64,000 bases of DNA. Source: CAVYHJ01 sp963768165 [NCBI: uncultured bacterium]. Its GTDB lineage: Bacteria > UBP4 > UBA4092. The notes under the pieces are model-generated. The model was not told where the DNA came from. It saw only the letters and a list, made by a program, of their open reading frames with translations, and made no database searches. The position numbers were made by a program, and so were the translations under genes. Each line of letters opens with the position of its first letter. The stretch's first letter is position 1. Below, piece after piece: positions 53,781-62,429 of the stretch. Location of the stretch: NCBI GenBank assembly GCA_963768165.1, contig CAVYHJ010000026.1, forward strand, positions 744,001-808,000, read 5' to 3'.

Positions 53781-54554
53781 CTATCGACCTCTCGCCAGGA
53801 CCAGCACGTTTACCTCAGAACATCCAGATTCTTTCAATACCTTTGAACAGGCATTTATTGTTGCACCAGTAGTCATTACATCATCTACCAAGAGTACATT
53901 TTTATTTTTTACGGATTGCGAATTGCGTATCGCAAATAATCCTTCAACATTTTTGAATCTTTCTTCAGCGGATAATTCCATTTGTGGACGGGTATAGCGG
54001 GTCCGGTACAAGACATCTGTTACAACGGGACGCATAAGAAGATTTGAAATTGGCAGAGCCAAGCATTCTGCTTGATTAAATTCACGTTCCCTTAGCTTAA
54101 TCGGATGCAAAGGAACCGGAATAATCACCTCCGTTGAATCGAAATCATGATTGGTTAGAATGAACTTTTCAAACATCTTTGTCAAGGGGAGTTGCAAGTC
54201 TTCTTTAAAGTTATATTTCCACAAATGAATGGCTTTTCGAATGACCCCTGAATAAGTGGTAACACCACGAGACTTTGAGAAATAGAGCGGTGTTAGTATT
54301 TTACATTCGTTACATTTTTCACTAAATCCATCACCCGCCGGATGACCACACTGTAAACAGAAAGGACGACGAATATATTCAGTCTTTTCCCAGCAATCTT
54401 TACAAATATACCCTGATTCAATACTTCGGTAATCCAATTTTTTGAAACAAATTCTACAATTGACGGGAAAGATTACGTCGAGAATTGGAATCCATAGCGA
54501 GTAAAGAGAAGAGAATAAATTAGGTTTTATTCCTTTGGCATGAACATCAGACAT
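53781..54554 (-). CDS. comF: ComF-family phosphoribosyltransferase-like protein
   Basis: 257 residues. The N-terminal half carries zinc-ligand Cys pairs (CRICFKKL, CKDCWEK, CLQCGHPAGDGFSEKCNECK) and the C-terminal half the PRTase-like domain with VIIPVPLHPIKLREREFNQAE and the PRPP-binding loop VLLVDDVMTTGATI. Members are linked to DNA uptake in competent bacteria and are often present in non-competent ones with unclear roles. The start overlaps the end of the FHA gene by 8 bp, so the two are coupled. Confidence 0.92.
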   Translation of the reverse strand: MSDVHAKGIKPNLFSSLYSLWIPILDVIFPVNCRICFKKLDYRSIESGYICKDCWEKTEYIRRPFCLQCGHPAGDGFSEKCNECKILTPLYFSKSRGVTTYSGVIRKAIHLWKYNFKEDLQLPLTKMFEKFILTNHDFDSTEVIIPVPLHPIKLREREFNQAECLALPISNLLMRPVVTDVLYRTRYTRPQMELSAEERFKNVEGLFAIRNSQSVKNKNVLLVDDVMTTGATINACSKVLKESGCSEVNVLVLARGR

Positions 54555-55620
54555 GATCTTTGCCGGTCAATTTTTTAAGCATCTTGGCGGCATGCGCCCG
54601 TACCGAATCGTCTTCATCTTGGGACACTTTAATCCAGAACTCGACATCCTTATTTTCCATACCTGGTTTACAGGATACACAGGAACGTCGGCGGGATAAG
54701 ATCGCCTCTCCCACATTCTTGAAATAAATTCTCCTATCTTCCTTAATCCCTTTAGCCCAATTACAGGTTATAAAATGGAATACTGGAGAGGTACGACTGG
54801 CGACATATTCGCCTTTTTTAGACCTTTGGGTGGAATAATCTTGCTGTAGAATTAATGGCTTCGATTCTTGTTCAACCGCTACAGATTTAACAGACCCAAT
54901 TTCCTTTACAGGAGGAGTTGATTTTAGAACAAAATCTGAGTCCCCACCACTCCCGCTTAAAAATCGTAATTTCGTAAGTCCGATTTCAACGATATCTTTA
55001 TTTAATAAAATTCTTTCCTTGACGGATTGTCCATTGATTTTGGTACCTTTCCAAGTGCCCAAATCAGTAATCACATAATTTTTCCCAACCAGATTTAAAC
55101 GTGCATGCTTTTTCGCGGCAAGCCAATCGTGAATTACGACATCACACTCCGCATCCCGTCCGATAAACGCTTCCGGTTTATCCACTCGGAAAGTTTGATT
55201 AGTCGTTTTTCCTTCCATTACGACAAAATAACAGGGCTCAACTCTTTGAACCACCACTGTCTTATCGAAATCAAAAGGGCTGGCAGGCATTAATTCTTCT
55301 TGTTTCACATCTTCCAAAAAAAACAGTTTATGTTTTCCAACAACAACGACATCCTGGTCTTTAAGTGAATGTTTTTGGATACGCACCCCATCTACAAAGG
55401 TGCCATTCGCACTGTTCAAATCCGTAATTTGATATTTCCCATCAATCCATTCAATTTGTGCGTGACGGCGAGAGACACTCAAATGTTCCACAACTAAATC
55501 ATTGTCCAGAGCCCGCCCAATTAAGACGATAGGTTTATCAAAAGAAAACTTTTGAACAACACTTTCACCCAGTTTTACAATTATTTGCGGCATTCCATGT
55601 ACCTTCCGCTTGATTTCCAA
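54547..55620 (-). CDS. Protein with two FHA domains, Ada-like Cys motif and HEAT-like tail
   Basis: 357 residues, cytoplasmic. FHA domain 1 spans about 31-100 (IGRALDNDLVVEHLSVSRRHA, NGTFVDG) and FHA domain 2 about 148-218 (IGRDAECDVVIHD, GTKINGQ); the second lacks the Ser of the canonical SRxH and may not bind phosphothreonine. After a low-complexity linker comes a segment at 272-319, YVASRTSPVFHFITCNWAK…CVSCKPG, which matches the small Ada-like zinc-binding module seen at the ends of some nucleases and membrane proteins (C286, C314, C317). A short HEAT-like helical pair (DDSVRAHAAKMLKKL) closes the protein. An internal ATG at residue 10 (55593) has a better ribosome binding site (GGAAGG). 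Probably a phosphorylation-dependent scaffold with a DNA- or metal-related module. Confidence 0.85.
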   Translation of the reverse strand: MEIKRKVHGMPQIIVKLGESVVQKFSFDKPIVLIGRALDNDLVVEHLSVSRRHAQIEWIDGKYQITDLNSANGTFVDGVRIQKHSLKDQDVVVVGKHKLFFLEDVKQEELMPASPFDFDKTVVVQRVEPCYFVVMEGKTTNQTFRVDKPEAFIGRDAECDVVIHDWLAAKKHARLNLVGKNYVITDLGTWKGTKINGQSVKERILLNKDIVEIGLTKLRFLSGSGGDSDFVLKSTPPVKEIGSVKSVAVEQESKPLILQQDYSTQRSKKGEYVASRTSPVFHFITCNWAKGIKEDRRIYFKNVGEAILSRRRSCVSCKPGMENKDVEFWIKVSQDEDDSVRAHAAKMLKKLTGKDHV

Positions 55621-55695
55621 ATTTTTAAAGTATTGTGTTATTAGGAATTCTAAAACGGCTTATGGTTCTTGTCAACTCAAGGGTTCCTAAAATCA

Positions 55696-57228
55696 TTAAG
55701 AATGCTTTTGATAATACCGTACAATTGCTTGTGCCAATCCGGGAATCGTATACGTTTTAGGCTCAACATGAACGGTGAACCCTAATTTCTCGGCTGTTTT
55801 TGTTGTAATCGGGCCAATACTGGCAATTTTCGTTTTTCTTCGAATGACTCTGAGAATATCTTTAGGAATTATTTTAACAAAATTCTCTACCGTGGAAGAG
55901 CTCGTGAAAGTTATCATATCAGGAAGAGAGGATTTATTGAATATATCCTTTAGAGATCCCAATTTTGTTTCAGGAAGAACTGTCTCATATACGGAAACGA
56001 TATCCACTTTTGCGCCTATTTTCAAAAGTTCTTTAGGCAAAACATCCCGTGCCCGGCTTGCACGTGCCAAGAGAATGCGTTTCCCATAGACAGAATCCTT
56101 ACCTAGTTCGGAAATAATAGATTCCGCACGAAATTCATCGGGGGGTACAACATCTGCGTATAATCCATAGGTTTCCAATTTTTTGGCCGTCGCGGGACCG
56201 ATACACGCAATTTTCAATTTTCCAAATATTCTGGAATCTTTATTTTTTCGATGAAGTCTTGAAAAAAACTTTTCGATTCCATTCGCACTGGTAAAAATAA
56301 TCCAATCGTATACTTGAACATTGTCTATCGCATTATCGAGATAAGAAAAATCAGAAATATCTTGAATCTCAATGGTAGGAAATTCAATGACCCCGGCACC
56401 CAAGTCATTTAGTAGTTTGGCAAATTCACTCGCTTGGGTTCTTGTTCTGGTTACCAATATACGTTTCCCAAATAAAGGTTTGGTCTCAAACCAATTAAGG
56501 ATTTTCCGTTTTTTGATAACCTCTCCTACAACGATTACTGCCGGTGGAGTTAATTTAGCCTTTTTTGCCAATCGCACAATGGTTTTTAAATTTCCAATTA
56601 TCGTTTGCTGTGTCGGAGAAGTTCCTTGACGAATTAATGCGACAGGGGTAGATATCCCCCGTCCACCTTCAATTAGTTTCTTAATAATATCCTCTAAGTT
56701 GCCTATTCCCATTAATATAACCAGTGTATCCACGGCAGATGCGAGCTTATCCCATCGGACTGTACTTTTAGCTTTTCCTGGATCTTCATGTCCGGTAATC
56801 ACGGCAAAAGTTGAAGCACATTCACGATGGGTTACTGGGATTCCGGCATAGGCCGGAGCAGCTATTGAAGAAGAGATGCCCGGAACAATTTCAAAGGGTA
56901 TTTTGTCTTGTACCAACTCTTCCGCTTCTTCGGCTCCCCGTCCAAAAATCAATGGGTCGCCCCCTTTTAACCGAGTAACAATCTTCCCCAGCTTTGCATT
57001 TTTGACTAATATTTCATTTATCTTGCTTTGCGGAACAGGATGATTTCCAGCATATTTTCCAACATCAATTAATTCTGCCGTAGATTTTGCCTCTTTTAAA
57101 AAGACAGGATTCGCCAACTGGTCATAAACTATCACATCCGCCTGTCGGATACATTCTAGTCCTTTCAAGGTTATCAATCCCGGATCTCCAGGTCCGGCAC
57201 CCACCAAATATATTTTCCCTTTTTTCAT
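55696..57228 (-). CDS. cobA-hemD: Uroporphyrinogen-III C-methyltransferase / uroporphyrinogen-III synthase fusion
   Basis: 510 residues. Residues 1-240 are a SAM-dependent uroporphyrinogen III methyltransferase (YLVGAGPGDPGLITLKG, VTRLKGGDPLIFGRGAEEAEEL, GIPVTHRECASTFAVITGH, LVILMGIGNLEDI). Residues about 252-505 are uroporphyrinogen III synthase (FGKRILVTRTRTQASEFAKLL, DWIIFTSANGIEKFF, IACIGPATAKKLE, ITFTSSSTVENF). One chain closes the tetrapyrrole ring and then methylates it to precorrin-2. Start overlaps the hemC stop by 4 bp. It is the last gene of the tetrapyrrole operon, which also encodes the precorrin-2 dehydrogenase needed for the next step. Confidence 0.95.
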   Translation of the reverse strand: MKKGKIYLVGAGPGDPGLITLKGLECIRQADVIVYDQLANPVFLKEAKSTAELIDVGKYAGNHPVPQSKINEILVKNAKLGKIVTRLKGGDPLIFGRGAEEAEELVQDKIPFEIVPGISSSIAAPAYAGIPVTHRECASTFAVITGHEDPGKAKSTVRWDKLASAVDTLVILMGIGNLEDIIKKLIEGGRGISTPVALIRQGTSPTQQTIIGNLKTIVRLAKKAKLTPPAVIVVGEVIKKRKILNWFETKPLFGKRILVTRTRTQASEFAKLLNDLGAGVIEFPTIEIQDISDFSYLDNAIDNVQVYDWIIFTSANGIEKFFSRLHRKNKDSRIFGKLKIACIGPATAKKLETYGLYADVVPPDEFRAESIISELGKDSVYGKRILLARASRARDVLPKELLKIGAKVDIVSVYETVLPETKLGSLKDIFNKSSLPDMITFTSSSTVENFVKIIPKDILRVIRRKTKIASIGPITTKTAEKLGFTVHVEPKTYTIPGLAQAIVRYYQKHS

Positions 57229-58238
57229 TTCTTATCTCCCGGATTACCATACGCTTTAATTAATGAAAGTATCTTTCTGCCACCGCGTGCAAGCAAACGT
57301 AAACCTAATTTTTTACCCAGCATCTCCGCATTTGCGGGGATTCCAGTTATACTGCCTCGAACTTGTTTATGTCCATCAGGAGATATAATCAAACCTTTAA
57401 GAATTAGTTTCCCTTTTTTGATTTCTGCTAAAGCGGCAATTGGAAATTGGCATCCTCCTCCCAATGAACCTAAAAAAGCTCTTTCTGCCGTCACGCATTG
57501 TGCGGTTCGTTTATGATTTAGCTTTTTCAATAACCGCAATATTCTATTATCATTCACGCGACATTCAATTGCCAAAGCCCCCTGCCCGATGGCAGGTAAC
57601 ATAACTTTTGTTGATATTTCCACCGCATTCTTAATATTTACATGTAAACGATTTATTCCTGCCTTGGCTACTATAACGGCATCTAAATCATTTTCTTTGA
57701 TTTTACGAATCCGCGTGGGAACATTCCCACGCAAAGGGATAATTTTAAAATCATTCCGAAAATTCAATAATTGCGCTTGCCTGCGAAGGCTGCTGGTTCC
57801 AATGTTCGCATGTAAAGGCAGTAACGATAAAACAGGCTTATTCTTATCTTTATTTAACATAACTCTAGAATTATATATTAATGAATCAGCCGGATTTTCC
57901 CTTTTTGGAATTGCCCCAAGACAAAGCCCTTGAGGAATTATGACAGGCAAATCTTTTAAACTATGCACGGCCAAATCAATATCTCCTTGTAATAGATTTG
58001 TTTCGATTTCCTTGGTGAATAATCCTTTCCCTCCAATTAAAGCCAAGGATTGATCCCGAAACCGGTCTCCAGAAGTCACTATGCGTTTTAGAATTATCTT
58101 ACTATCAGGCGATATTTTTTTAAATTGATTCCGCACCCATTTGGATTGCGTGATTGCCAAAAGACTGGCACGGGTTCCAATAATAATTGTTTTCCTTTGA
58201 GCTTTATTTGATTTCATTTTTTTTGTTGTCGTTTCCAT
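57225..58238 (-). CDS. hemC: Hydroxymethylbilane synthase (porphobilinogen deaminase)
   Basis: 337 residues. It condenses four porphobilinogen units into hydroxymethylbilane. Marks: IIGTRASLLAITQSKWV, VHSLKDLPVIIP, SSLRRQAQLLNF, ALAIECRVND and the cofactor-binding loop LGGGCQFPIAA with the conserved Cys that holds the dipyrromethane. The N-terminus (METTTKKMKSNKAQRK) is longer than usual and overlaps the hemA end by 35 bp; an internal ATG at 58217 is an alternative start. Coupled at both ends to hemA and cobA-hemD. Confidence 0.95.
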   Translation of the reverse strand: METTTKKMKSNKAQRKTIIIGTRASLLAITQSKWVRNQFKKISPDSKIILKRIVTSGDRFRDQSLALIGGKGLFTKEIETNLLQGDIDLAVHSLKDLPVIIPQGLCLGAIPKRENPADSLIYNSRVMLNKDKNKPVLSLLPLHANIGTSSLRRQAQLLNFRNDFKIIPLRGNVPTRIRKIKENDLDAVIVAKAGINRLHVNIKNAVEISTKVMLPAIGQGALAIECRVNDNRILRLLKKLNHKRTAQCVTAERAFLGSLGGGCQFPIAALAEIKKGKLILKGLIISPDGHKQVRGSITGIPANAEMLGKKLGLRLLARGGRKILSLIKAYGNPGDKK

Positions 58239-59505
58239 TCTTATTTAATTCAAACAAGTCACTTAATACTTCCGCATAGGAATAACCGTTTCCGGATGAT
58301 ACATGTCTTTTTAGATTTTCTATAGGAGTATGGAGAAACTGCCCTACCATCCGTTGAGCCATAGCCTTGATTTTTTCCTTCTGTTCTTCTGTTAAATCCG
58401 GAATTTGATTTAAGACCCGTTGTAATTCTTGTTGTTCAATTTGTTCAATTCGGTCGTTAAGTTTTCGAATCACCGGTGTAATAGATAAGGTCGAGTACCA
58501 ATTCAAAAACTTTTTTTGTTCCTCTTCAACGATTTCTTCACATTTTTCCAATTCTTTCGTACGACCCTGTAAATTATTTTTGACAATTTGTTCTAAATCA
58601 TCAATATTATAAAGAAATACATTATCTACTGTATTGACCTGGGATTCAATATCCCTGGGAACCGCGATATCAATCAGAAAAATGGGGCTATACTTTCGAT
58701 GAGGCATGACATGGAGTAAATGTTCTTTTTTGATAATTACATCCGGTGCGCTCGTAGAACTAAGGACAATATCAACATCCTTCAAATAATGATAAATATC
58801 TTCAAATTTTATAGCTTCTCCATGAAATGTCGTCGCCAGTTGCACCGCTCGTTCATAATGACGATTGGCCACGGTAATAGACCGGACTCCTTGTTGAACC
58901 AAATATTTCAAAGTCAATTCACCGGTTTCACCCGCACCAATAATTAATACCCTTTTATGTCGCAAGTCGCCGAATATCTTTTCCGCCAAATCTACCGCGA
59001 CAGAACTCACGGAAATAGCCCCTTTGGCTACCTCTGTGGATGTCCGGATTGTTTTGGCGACATTGAACGATTGTTGGAATAGCCCATTCAGTAATATCCC
59101 CGTACAACCGACATTACGAGCTAAGTCATAGGCCTCTTTAACTTGCCCTGTTATTTGAGATTCGCCGATAATCATGGAATCCAAACTTGAAGATACCCGG
59201 AATAAATGTCTTACAGCACCGGAACCATGGTGAATATAGAGATGATCATTAAAATCCTCAAGTGGAATTTTTCGATAGAGAGCCAGCATTTGTTTGATCC
59301 TTATAATATTTTCAGTCAATATTTCACTTCCCACCGCGTAAATTTCCGTCCGGTTACAAGTGGATAAAATAACTAACTCATCGAGGTGCGTTTCCGTGAG
59401 AAACTTAGGCAGTATTTCTCCCAGGGTCTCAAAAGGAAAATTTAATTTTTCCCTCAGTTCGACCGGAGTATTGTGATGACTAATACCAACAACGACTAAA
59501 TTCAT
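58204..59505 (-). CDS. hemA: Glutamyl-tRNA reductase
   Basis: 433 residues. It reduces glutamyl-tRNA to glutamate 1-semialdehyde with NADPH, the committed step of C5 tetrapyrrole synthesis. The catalytic Cys is C50 in ILSTCNRTEIYAV; the substrate loop is GSGAVRHLFRVSSSLDSMIIGESQITGQVK; the NADPH site is RVLIIGAGETGELTLKYL; the C-terminal dimerisation helix starts near 310. It overlaps the ccsA/hemX-like gene by 4 bp (ATGA). hemL and hemB are not in the window. Confidence 0.96.
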   Translation of the reverse strand: MNLVVVGISHHNTPVELREKLNFPFETLGEILPKFLTETHLDELVILSTCNRTEIYAVGSEILTENIIRIKQMLALYRKIPLEDFNDHLYIHHGSGAVRHLFRVSSSLDSMIIGESQITGQVKEAYDLARNVGCTGILLNGLFQQSFNVAKTIRTSTEVAKGAISVSSVAVDLAEKIFGDLRHKRVLIIGAGETGELTLKYLVQQGVRSITVANRHYERAVQLATTFHGEAIKFEDIYHYLKDVDIVLSSTSAPDVIIKKEHLLHVMPHRKYSPIFLIDIAVPRDIESQVNTVDNVFLYNIDDLEQIVKNNLQGRTKELEKCEEIVEEEQKKFLNWYSTLSITPVIRKLNDRIEQIEQQELQRVLNQIPDLTEEQKEKIKAMAQRMVGQFLHTPIENLKRHVSSGNGYSYAEVLSDLFELNKNGNDNKKNEIK

Positions 59506-60389
59506 GGTTTAATAGATACTTGTTGAAAAATAAACGCCCAGGTGAGAATCACAAACCCGAAACATAATATGGAAAGATAAGATACCTTTCTACCCCTCCA
59601 GCGAGAGGTTAAACGAATTTGCAATAAAATGGCATATAACACCCAGGTAAACAAGGCTAATAATTCTTTGGGAGTCCCTCTCCAATAAACCTGATGGGAT
59701 TGTTTGGACCATAATGCGCCTGTGATAATTCCAATCGTGAGTAGGATAAATCCTAAAAATATTGACGTATAATTCAAATGGTCCAGACTTTCCAACGGGG
59801 GAAGGAATCGAGTCATAACGCCAAATTTTTTTAGTTTAATTTCTCTCTCTTGAAACAAATAAAGTATTCCCGCAATAAATGCAATGGCGTAGGCGGTATA
59901 ACTTAAAAAACTAAATCCGGCATGAATAATCAACCAATAGGTTTGTAATATAGGCGCCATGGGTTCAATGTCTGTAATCTTAAACAAAGCGATGAACATC
60001 AACACCAATGCCAGCGGTATGGTTCCAATCGAGATTAGAGAAATGCGTTTCGTTACGCTAATGCATAAAGTCACCAGTATTATCGACCAGCTAAAAAAAA
60101 TGAACGATTCGTAAAGATTGGTTAGGGGGACATGGCCGGAACGAAATCCACGGATAAGCATGACCGAAGTATGAAGCAATAAACCCGCTAACAACATGCC
60201 TTGCGCAAGATGGGTCATGGTTGATTTTTGATTAGGGAAGGTATCTTTATTTGAATTATCCATCGCCAGCCTACTGAAGGAATGGGGGATATGTTGCGCA
60301 ATGGCAACCGCCATGGATAACACGTAGATGGGCATAGTAATCAATAGGAGTGCCATTTCCCATTGTAAAGGGATATTAGACATGACCAC
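59502..60389 (-). CDS. hemX: CcsA/HemX-like cytochrome c assembly family protein
   Basis: About 293 residues with eight hydrophobic helices. The tryptophan-rich region of the CcsA/CcmC family is reduced, but the histidines in TYWLIIHAGFSFLSYTAYAIAF and the ALWSKQSHQVYWRGTPKE segment fit. In Bacillus and many others HemX lies next to hemA and affects glutamyl-tRNA reductase level; CcsA-type proteins handle haem for cytochrome c assembly. The nominal GTG at 60389 and the ATG at 60383 are both possible; the ATG is preferred. A palindromic repeat at the end of sirC provides purine-rich AAGGAGGGGG and GGGGGTG just before the start. Confidence 0.85.
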   Translation of the reverse strand: MVMSNIPLQWEMALLLITMPIYVLSMAVAIAQHIPHSFSRLAMDNSNKDTFPNQKSTMTHLAQGMLLAGLLLHTSVMLIRGFRSGHVPLTNLYESFIFFSWSIILVTLCISVTKRISLISIGTIPLALVLMFIALFKITDIEPMAPILQTYWLIIHAGFSFLSYTAYAIAFIAGILYLFQEREIKLKKFGVMTRFLPPLESLDHLNYTSIFLGFILLTIGIITGALWSKQSHQVYWRGTPKELLALFTWVLYAILLQIRLTSRWRGRKVSYLSILCFGFVILTWAFIFQQVSIKP

Positions 60390-61110
60390 CCCCTACCCCC
60401 TCCTTGGTTAAGGAGGGGGAATGAGGGGGAGTGGATTTCTCTAATGCCTTTTTGGTAAGTTCGGCAATCAGTAAAGCAAATTTCGTTTGTGCCTCTTCTT
60501 TTTTCCCTTGCTTTAACAGGTCAAGAACATCGGATTGTTGCACGATGGTATTAAACAAATGTTCCCGTTGTGGCAGGGTTAATAATTCACATTTTTTGAT
60601 TCTGGATCTCCATTGGTCAATAAGGTCCAGCAATTCCGAGTATTCCGGGCCATAATTCTCTTCTAACTCTTTCCGAATCTTTTTAGCAATCGCCGGAGAT
60701 TTCCCGGCAGTAGAAATGGCAATAATCAAATCATCCCGTTTTACACTGGCGGGAACTTGAAATACGCATAAATCGGGAGTATCTACAATATTCACTAATA
60801 TCCTGTGTTTTTGCGCATCGGCAGAAATACGTTCATTGACCTTTCTATGATCGGTGGCGCCGATGACTACGAAAGCACCGTCAATATCTTTGGATTCATA
60901 TTCTTTTCTCAAAATCCGAAGGAGTCCCTGTTTTTCCAATTCTTCCACTTTGGGAGTAATCTCGGGAGCAACCACCGTAATCTCCGCGCCTGTCCGAACC
61001 AACGTTTCCAGTTTTTGATAGGCTATCCGCCCCCCACCGACGACAACACATCGCCGACCGCGCATGTCCAACATAATGGGATATAACATGGTTTTACCCT
61101 CAGCTCTCAT
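60376..61110 (-). CDS. sirC: Precorrin-2 dehydrogenase / sirohydrochlorin ferrochelatase-like
   Basis: 244 residues. The N-terminal Rossmann domain carries YPIMLDMRGRRCVVVGGGRIAYQKLETLV and ITVVAPEIT, then IVDTPDLCVFQVPASVKRDDLIIAISTAGKSPAIAKKIRKEL and a helical tail, as in SirC/Met8p/CysG-N. It oxidises precorrin-2 to sirohydrochlorin and, in Met8p/CysG, also inserts iron. The last 17 or so residues (PPHSPSLTKEGVGGGHV) are encoded by a palindromic genome repeat that seems to have landed at the gene end. First gene of the tetrapyrrole operon. Confidence 0.93.
   Translation of the reverse strand: MRAEGKTMLYPIMLDMRGRRCVVVGGGRIAYQKLETLVRTGAEITVVAPEITPKVEELEKQGLLRILRKEYESKDIDGAFVVIGATDHRKVNERISADAQKHRILVNIVDTPDLCVFQVPASVKRDDLIIAISTAGKSPAIAKKIRKELEENYGPEYSELLDLIDQWRSRIKKCELLTLPQREHLFNTIVQQSDVLDLLKQGKKEEAQTKFALLIAELTKKALEKSTPPHSPSLTKEGVGGGHV
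60387..60434. repeat. Palindromic genome repeat at the sirC/ccsA junction
   Basis: CCCCCTCCTT (60396-60405), loop GGTT, AAGGAGGGGG (60410-60419), flanked by a second C-run/G-run pair. Sequences of this kind, translating as SPSLTKEG, are scattered through many environmental bacterial genomes. Here it lies inside the 3' end of sirC. Confidence 0.75.
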
Positions 61111-61414
61111 CTATCAATTATAGCTGTGGAATAGCGGTTTTGTGAAATTCATCCCATTCCCAGTCAAAGTTTAAGGTTCATAGTTTTATGTTAAAGACTA
61201 TAACCATTTTGCCATCACCCCCTCTTTCCCCCGTCATTCCCGCGAAAGCGGGAATCCAGAGGTTTTTCTTTTATGTTGTCATTCTTGAGGGAGTGCTTTT
61301 TACGACCGAAGAATCTCTCGTTATAACAATGGAAAGCGTCGGGAAATCCGTAAAGAAAACTTCATTCCCGACGCAGAGAACCTGTAAAGGATTAGAATTA
61401 AATCAAATAAATAT
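61111..61414. repeat. Intergenic cluster of several genome repeats
   Basis: Three repeat types are readable: ATTCCCGC-GAAA-GCGGGAAT (61236-61255), of the widespread GTCATTCCCGCGAAAGCGGGA type; a segment near 61275-61325 resembling GTCATTCTTGAGGGAG…GAAGAATCTC repeats; and a 10-bp inverted repeat GCGTCGGGAA (61336-61345)/TTCCCGACGC (61365-61374). No gene is seen. A pyrimidine run CCCCCTCTTTCCCCC precedes them. Confidence 0.7.
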
Positions 61415-62359
61415 TCATTCGATTTTCACTAAGTGAGGTAATGTTGCTCTAATTGTTGCCTTTAAATCCTCACCTGCTTGTTTAGGATTGTTTACATCCC
61501 AAACAATTGTCTGATGGTGATTGGTATCAAAGTGAGTTTTTGCTCTTTTAAATTTCTTCTTTTCACAAGTATATATAACTTCCTTACCTAATCCCTCTGC
61601 ATATCCTGCCTCCCAGTATGCACCATTGTTGTTATGGCTTAAATCGGCTATTACAAAATCTGAGGACTGAATTTCTACTCGCAATCTGTTATCTATAAGT
61701 CCAGCTTTAGGCTCATCATTTAACCTACGTAATTTAAAACCAGTTTCTTCGACACATTGCTTAAAAGTATCTTCAACAATCTTGTCCAATTCTACATCAC
61801 CAAACTTCATTGCCATAAATGCCTTTCTATAAGATGTGCCTCCAAGTTTTAGCTTCTCGTAATATTCCCACCCCTTGAAAGTTAAAGTAACAGATACAAA
61901 AAAGGGGGAATTACTTATAATCAAACCAGTATCTATTAGATGATGTATTATAAGCCCAAAACCACTATCTGATTTTGCTCCAATTATTGATCTATGAGTT
62001 TTACTCTCAACCAGCACATACTCACCCGGGCCTTTTACATTATTTCCAAGCCAGCGAATAAGCAAATCTGCCTGCTCCTTTGGATTTGGTAATAGCAATG
62101 CTAATGCCTTTTCTATAAAATTTTGATCTACATCAACTTTCTCATTGTTATCTGACATCGATCTGATTACACGACTAATCTTGGCAATGGAATCTTTATC
62201 ACTGTCCATAAGTTTTTGTAAGGCACTAAGTAGACCACGCCACATAATATATTTTCCACATAATGGACAAGAATAATGATCCATCATATCGTTATTATTG
62301 ATACTTTCTCGATAACTAAATAATATCGAATTACATATCGGACAATTTGTAATAGTCAT
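61415..62359 (-). CDS. Zinc-ribbon protein with nucleoside 2-deoxyribosyltransferase-like domain
   Basis: 314 residues, soluble. N-terminal zinc ribbon: CPIC (6-9) and CPLCGKYI. A middle region of helices includes DLLIRWLGNNVKGPGEY. The C-terminal third (about 180-310) reads YRKAFMAMKFGDVELD, LRVEIQSSDFVIADLSHNNNGAYWEAGYAEGLGKEVIYTC, HFDTNHHQTIVWD. This matches a flavodoxin-like fold related to nucleoside 2-deoxyribosyltransferases and TIR-like nucleotide hydrolases, with the Glu of WEAGYA as the probable catalytic residue. Proteins of this sort occur in bacterial stress and antiphage loci, but that is inference. It follows the kinase-TPR gene by 70 bp on the same strand and may be its partner. 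Confidence 0.75.
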   Translation of the reverse strand: MTITNCPICNSILFSYRESINNNDMMDHYSCPLCGKYIMWRGLLSALQKLMDSDKDSIAKISRVIRSMSDNNEKVDVDQNFIEKALALLLPNPKEQADLLIRWLGNNVKGPGEYVLVESKTHRSIIGAKSDSGFGLIIHHLIDTGLIISNSPFFVSVTLTFKGWEYYEKLKLGGTSYRKAFMAMKFGDVELDKIVEDTFKQCVEETGFKLRRLNDEPKAGLIDNRLRVEIQSSDFVIADLSHNNNGAYWEAGYAEGLGKEVIYTCEKKKFKRAKTHFDTNHHQTIVWDVNNPKQAGEDLKATIRATLPHLVKIE

Positions 62360-62429
62360 ATATATTCCCTTTCCTTTTTATGTATTTAATTACAATCCAC
62401 TAAGATTGTTACTTACACTGATGGTTTCT

